From contig WLNA01000002.1 in assembly GCA_009726065.1 (NCBI GenBank), positions 1-48,253 on the forward strand: DNA of 48,253 nucleotides. Reading direction: 5' to 3'. Made by a program: the position numbers and the translations under genes. Source of the DNA: Actinomycetota bacterium. Lineage in GTDB: Bacteria; Actinomycetota; Acidimicrobiia; Acidimicrobiales; RAAP-2. The notes beneath the pieces are model-generated. The model had not been told where the DNA came from and did not search any database. It saw only the letters and a list, made by a program, of their open reading frames with translations. Below, in pieces: positions 46,420-48,253 of this stretch. The stretch's first letter is position 1, and every line of letters begins with the position of its first letter.

Positions 46420-47633
46420 ACGACGACCACGCCATCTAACTGGCTAGCAATATCGGCTTCAATCACGCTTGCCACATCGCGAGGTAGAACATCGAGCATT
46501 TCGTTGAAGAAACCTTGAATCATCAAACGTTCGGCGTCGTGACGAGAAACACCACGGGACTCCAGGTACCAGCGCTGGAGTTCATCAAGGGGACCCACTG
46601 ACGAGGCGTGAGCACATGTCACGTCGTTTTCACGAATATCGAGATTCGGAACGGTGTCAGCATGGGCGTGAGGCGAAAGGAGCAAGTTGTGGTTGGTCTG
46701 GCGGGCATCGGTCCGGCGCGCACCTCGCTCGATTTCAATCAGCCCGGTGTAGATAGACCGTGACTCTTCGGCAACTGCGCCCTTCGAGAGGAGTCGCGAT
46801 GCGGTACGGCCGGTGTTGTGTAACTGGTGCGAGCGAAGATCGTGGACCTGAGTACCGCGGCCGAGGTAGGTCGTCCAGAGTTCGTTCTGCGCGCCGGTTC
46901 CCTGGAACACGGCGTCGTTGCGTGCGCGGTCATACGCAGCACCCATGCCGATGACCGACTGGTGCATACGGGCATCACGACCCAGAGTAGTGGTGGTACG
47001 CGAAACGTACCAAGCACTGAGGTCGAGTCGCTGATACGTCGCCAAATTCAATGATGAGTTCTCATCCAAGTGATACTCGGATACGGGAACAACAAGAGAG
47101 TCAAGCCCTCCGGACCAAATCTCGATGACTCGGGCCGAGGCGCTCTTACCAATAGAAATCTTCAGCCGAGGAAATGCGGCGCCCGCAGTAACCGTGTGCA
47201 GAATCACGATCGTCTCACGAATATCCCTACCCGGCGTCACGGTGAGTTCAATTGTGCCCGGCGTCAGTGCGCCGTTCATAACTACAAAAGAATCATCCTC
47301 ATAGCCAGTGATGCTGCCAGCGTGCTGGGTTGTCTCAACAGTCACACCATTGAGCTGCCCTTCCACGCCTTGGAGTACACCATTGTGAGTTCGCACAACG
47401 ACAGCGCCCAGGGTGGCAATAGAGTTTTCAAGCGCGTCGCCGGAGTGGTCCAGGAATGGTGCGTCAACCACGTACTGATCCAAATTGAAATACTCGAGAG
47501 GGGCGTAACGCCACACTTCGTCGGTGGTCTTAGGAATGCCAGTTGTCGCAAACTCGTCCAGCATGGTCCGGCGCTCGGCGGCGTCGGGCTGGCCTTCAAT
47601 CCAGTGGGTAGCCGTGTCGAGAAAGTTCGTCAT
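46416..47633 (-). CDS. sufD: Fe-S cluster assembly protein SufD
   Basis: A 405-residue SufD, part of the SufBC2D scaffold. The beta-helix core contains SQLDG-type repeats of the SufBD family, and the C-terminal ENDVTCAHASSVGPLDE carries His342, equivalent to E. coli SufD His360. This His, the length and the missing SufB-type cluster cysteine context distinguish it from SufB. No sufB gene is in the window: the gene upstream on this strand is not reached, and the plus strand there encodes a crotonase. A TAGACT (47660-47665) may be its -10, with a ~20-base leader lacking a clear Shine-Dalgarno. Confidence 0.92.
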   Translation of the reverse strand: MTNFLDTATHWIEGQPDAAERRTMLDEFATTGIPKTTDEVWRYAPLEYFNLDQYVVDAPFLDHSGDALENSIATLGAVVVRTHNGVLQGVEGQLNGVTVETTQHAGSITGYEDDSFVVMNGALTPGTIELTVTPGRDIRETIVILHTVTAGAAFPRLKISIGKSASARVIEIWSGGLDSLVVPVSEYHLDENSSLNLATYQRLDLSAWYVSRTTTTLGRDARMHQSVIGMGAAYDRARNDAVFQGTGAQNELWTTYLGRGTQVHDLRSHQLHNTGRTASRLLSKGAVAEESRSIYTGLIEIERGARRTDARQTNHNLLLSPHAHADTVPNLDIRENDVTCAHASSVGPLDELQRWYLESRGVSRHDAERLMIQGFFNEMLDVLPRDVASVIEADIASQLDGVVVV

Positions 47634-47659
47634 AATTAGAAATGCTTGGTAGCCCTAGC

Positions 47660-47704
47660 AGTCTAAAGGCGAGGCCGGTGCTTCCACCCCGGAGGCAATA
47701 GGCT
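47660..47704. promoter_or_regulatory. Divergent promoters, sufD / crotonase
   Basis: Minus strand: TAGACT (47660-47665) for sufD. Plus strand: TAGGCT (47699-47704), predicting +1 near 47711 and a 21-base leader that carries the GGGAG ribosome site of the crotonase gene. Confidence 0.45.
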
Positions 47705-47731
47705 CTCGACATCTCAGATTCGGGAGTTCCT

Positions 47732-48253
47732 ATGTCATTTGAATCACCAGTACTGACCCTCGAAGTACAGGGGCACGTCGCCACTCTCTGGCTGGACCGG
47801 GTCGAGGCCCGTAACGCCATGGGGCGCGACTTATGGCAGGACTTGCCTCGCGCTGCCGCCGAAGTGGCCGGCAATGATGACGTCCGCGTCCTCATCATCG
47901 CGGCCCGGGGGCCTCACTTCACAGTGGGCCTCGATCTCAAGCAGATGGGCAGCAACTTTGTTGTTAGCGGCACCGACCGATCGGCCGCCCAAAAGAGTGA
48001 GTCTCTCTATCGAGATGTCCGACGGATGCAAGACGCCATCACGTGCTTTGCCGAACTCAAGGTCCCCGTCATCGCTGCGGTGCACGGATACTGCATCGGT
48101 GGTGGCATTGACCTCATCTGTGCGGCCGACGTTCGCTACGCGAGTTCTGACGCCATTTTTTCAGTACGGGAGGCCAAGGTTGCCATCGTGGCCGACCTCG
48201 GCACCTTGCAGCGACTTCCAAAAATCGTCAGTGCCGGTCACGTGGCCGAGCTG
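47732..48253 (+). CDS. Crotonase, dienoyl-CoA isomerase-like (cut by window edge)
   Basis: The first 174 residues of an enoyl-CoA hydratase/isomerase-superfamily protein; the 3' end is beyond the window. The oxyanion-hole segment GYCIGGGIDL is followed by REAKVAIVADLGTLQRLPKIV. The three acidic residues of delta3,5-delta2,4-dienoyl-CoA isomerase (rat Asp176, Glu196, Asp204) are all present at identical spacing: Asp in GGGIDL, Glu in VREAK, Asp in VADLG. It therefore probably isomerises dienoyl-CoA in unsaturated fatty-acid breakdown rather than hydrating enoyl-CoA. ATG 47732 has GGGAG five bases upstream. Confidence 0.88.
   Translation, partial: MSFESPVLTLEVQGHVATLWLDRVEARNAMGRDLWQDLPRAAAEVAGNDDVRVLIIAARGPHFTVGLDLKQMGSNFVVSGTDRSAAQKSESLYRDVRRMQDAITCFAELKVPVIAAVHGYCIGGGIDLICAADVRYASSDAIFSVREAKVAIVADLGTLQRLPKIVSAGHVAEL

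Noticed and set aside
1-48253. Insertion sequences, prophage, CRISPR arrays, tRNA or rRNA genes
   Set aside because: None were seen: no transposase or integrase motifs, no regular direct repeats, and no tRNA-like cloverleaf in the intergenic regions.

Overview
The window looks like a compact, gene-dense actinobacterial chromosome segment, most likely from the class Acidimicrobiia or a near relative (inference). Its gene content is actinobacterial: an acyl-CoA carboxylase alpha chain beside birA, a WbbL-type rhamnosyltransferase beside rmlD, a SufU-type Suf system with a Rieske ferredoxin, and a split methylmalonyl-CoA mutase. Other traits agree: moderately high GC, many GTG and TTG starts, 1-14 bp gene overlaps, and abundant leaderless genes. 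I see no insertion sequence, prophage, CRISPR array, tRNA or rRNA. The window is housekeeping DNA cut through tldE at the left edge and a crotonase gene at the right edge.

Layout: 1-4363 has tldE-tldD (minus), dxs and msrB (plus). 4360-9822 is the minus-strand block secA-prfB-ftsE-ftsX. 9823-10127 is the only gene-free stretch over 300 bp; it holds a candidate structured RNA closed by a long helix. 10128-14882 is a minus-strand operon birA-rmlD-ugd-uxs-wbbL for biotin ligation plus rhamnose and UDP-xylose envelope sugars. It diverges from a carboxylase alpha-chain, M20 amidohydrolase and ABM-domain operon (14948-18146). 18150-28826 holds a cobalamin-linked set (methylmalonyl-CoA mutase large subunit, PduO-type adenosyltransferase, methionine synthase MetH) with a glycosyltransferase, an RDD protein, a rhodanese-E1 fusion, a nitroreductase and a leucyl aminopeptidase. 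28866-32144 has two small membrane or secreted proteins and a large secreted CocE-type hydrolase. 32203-36405 is a lipoate operon lpd-E2-lipBA in which LipB and LipA form one polypeptide. 36472-41530 has rnhA, an Rrf2 regulator, two metallo-beta-lactamase hydrolases, thiE, an alpha/beta hydrolase and an acyl-CoA dehydrogenase. 41569-47633 is a split suf locus (sufC1-sufS-sufU on plus; sufD-ferredoxin-sufC2-LCP on minus) without sufB. The window ends in a dienoyl-CoA isomerase-like crotonase.

Several genes form pathways. Biotin ligase, acyl-CoA (probably propionyl-CoA) carboxylase, methylmalonyl-CoA mutase and the adenosyltransferase fit propionyl-CoA to succinyl-CoA conversion. LipB, LipA, E2 and Lpd fit lipoylation and use of lipoylated complexes. 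The Suf genes supply Fe-S clusters, which LipA needs.

Across the window a -10 element of the form TANNNT (often TAGGCT or TAGGGT) lies exactly six bases before the start codon of nine genes. This indicates widespread leaderless mRNAs and fixes several start codons. The most interesting candidates are the structured RNA upstream of secA, the LipB-LipA fusion, the two sufC copies in a sufB-less split locus, and a possible self-masking leader on metH.
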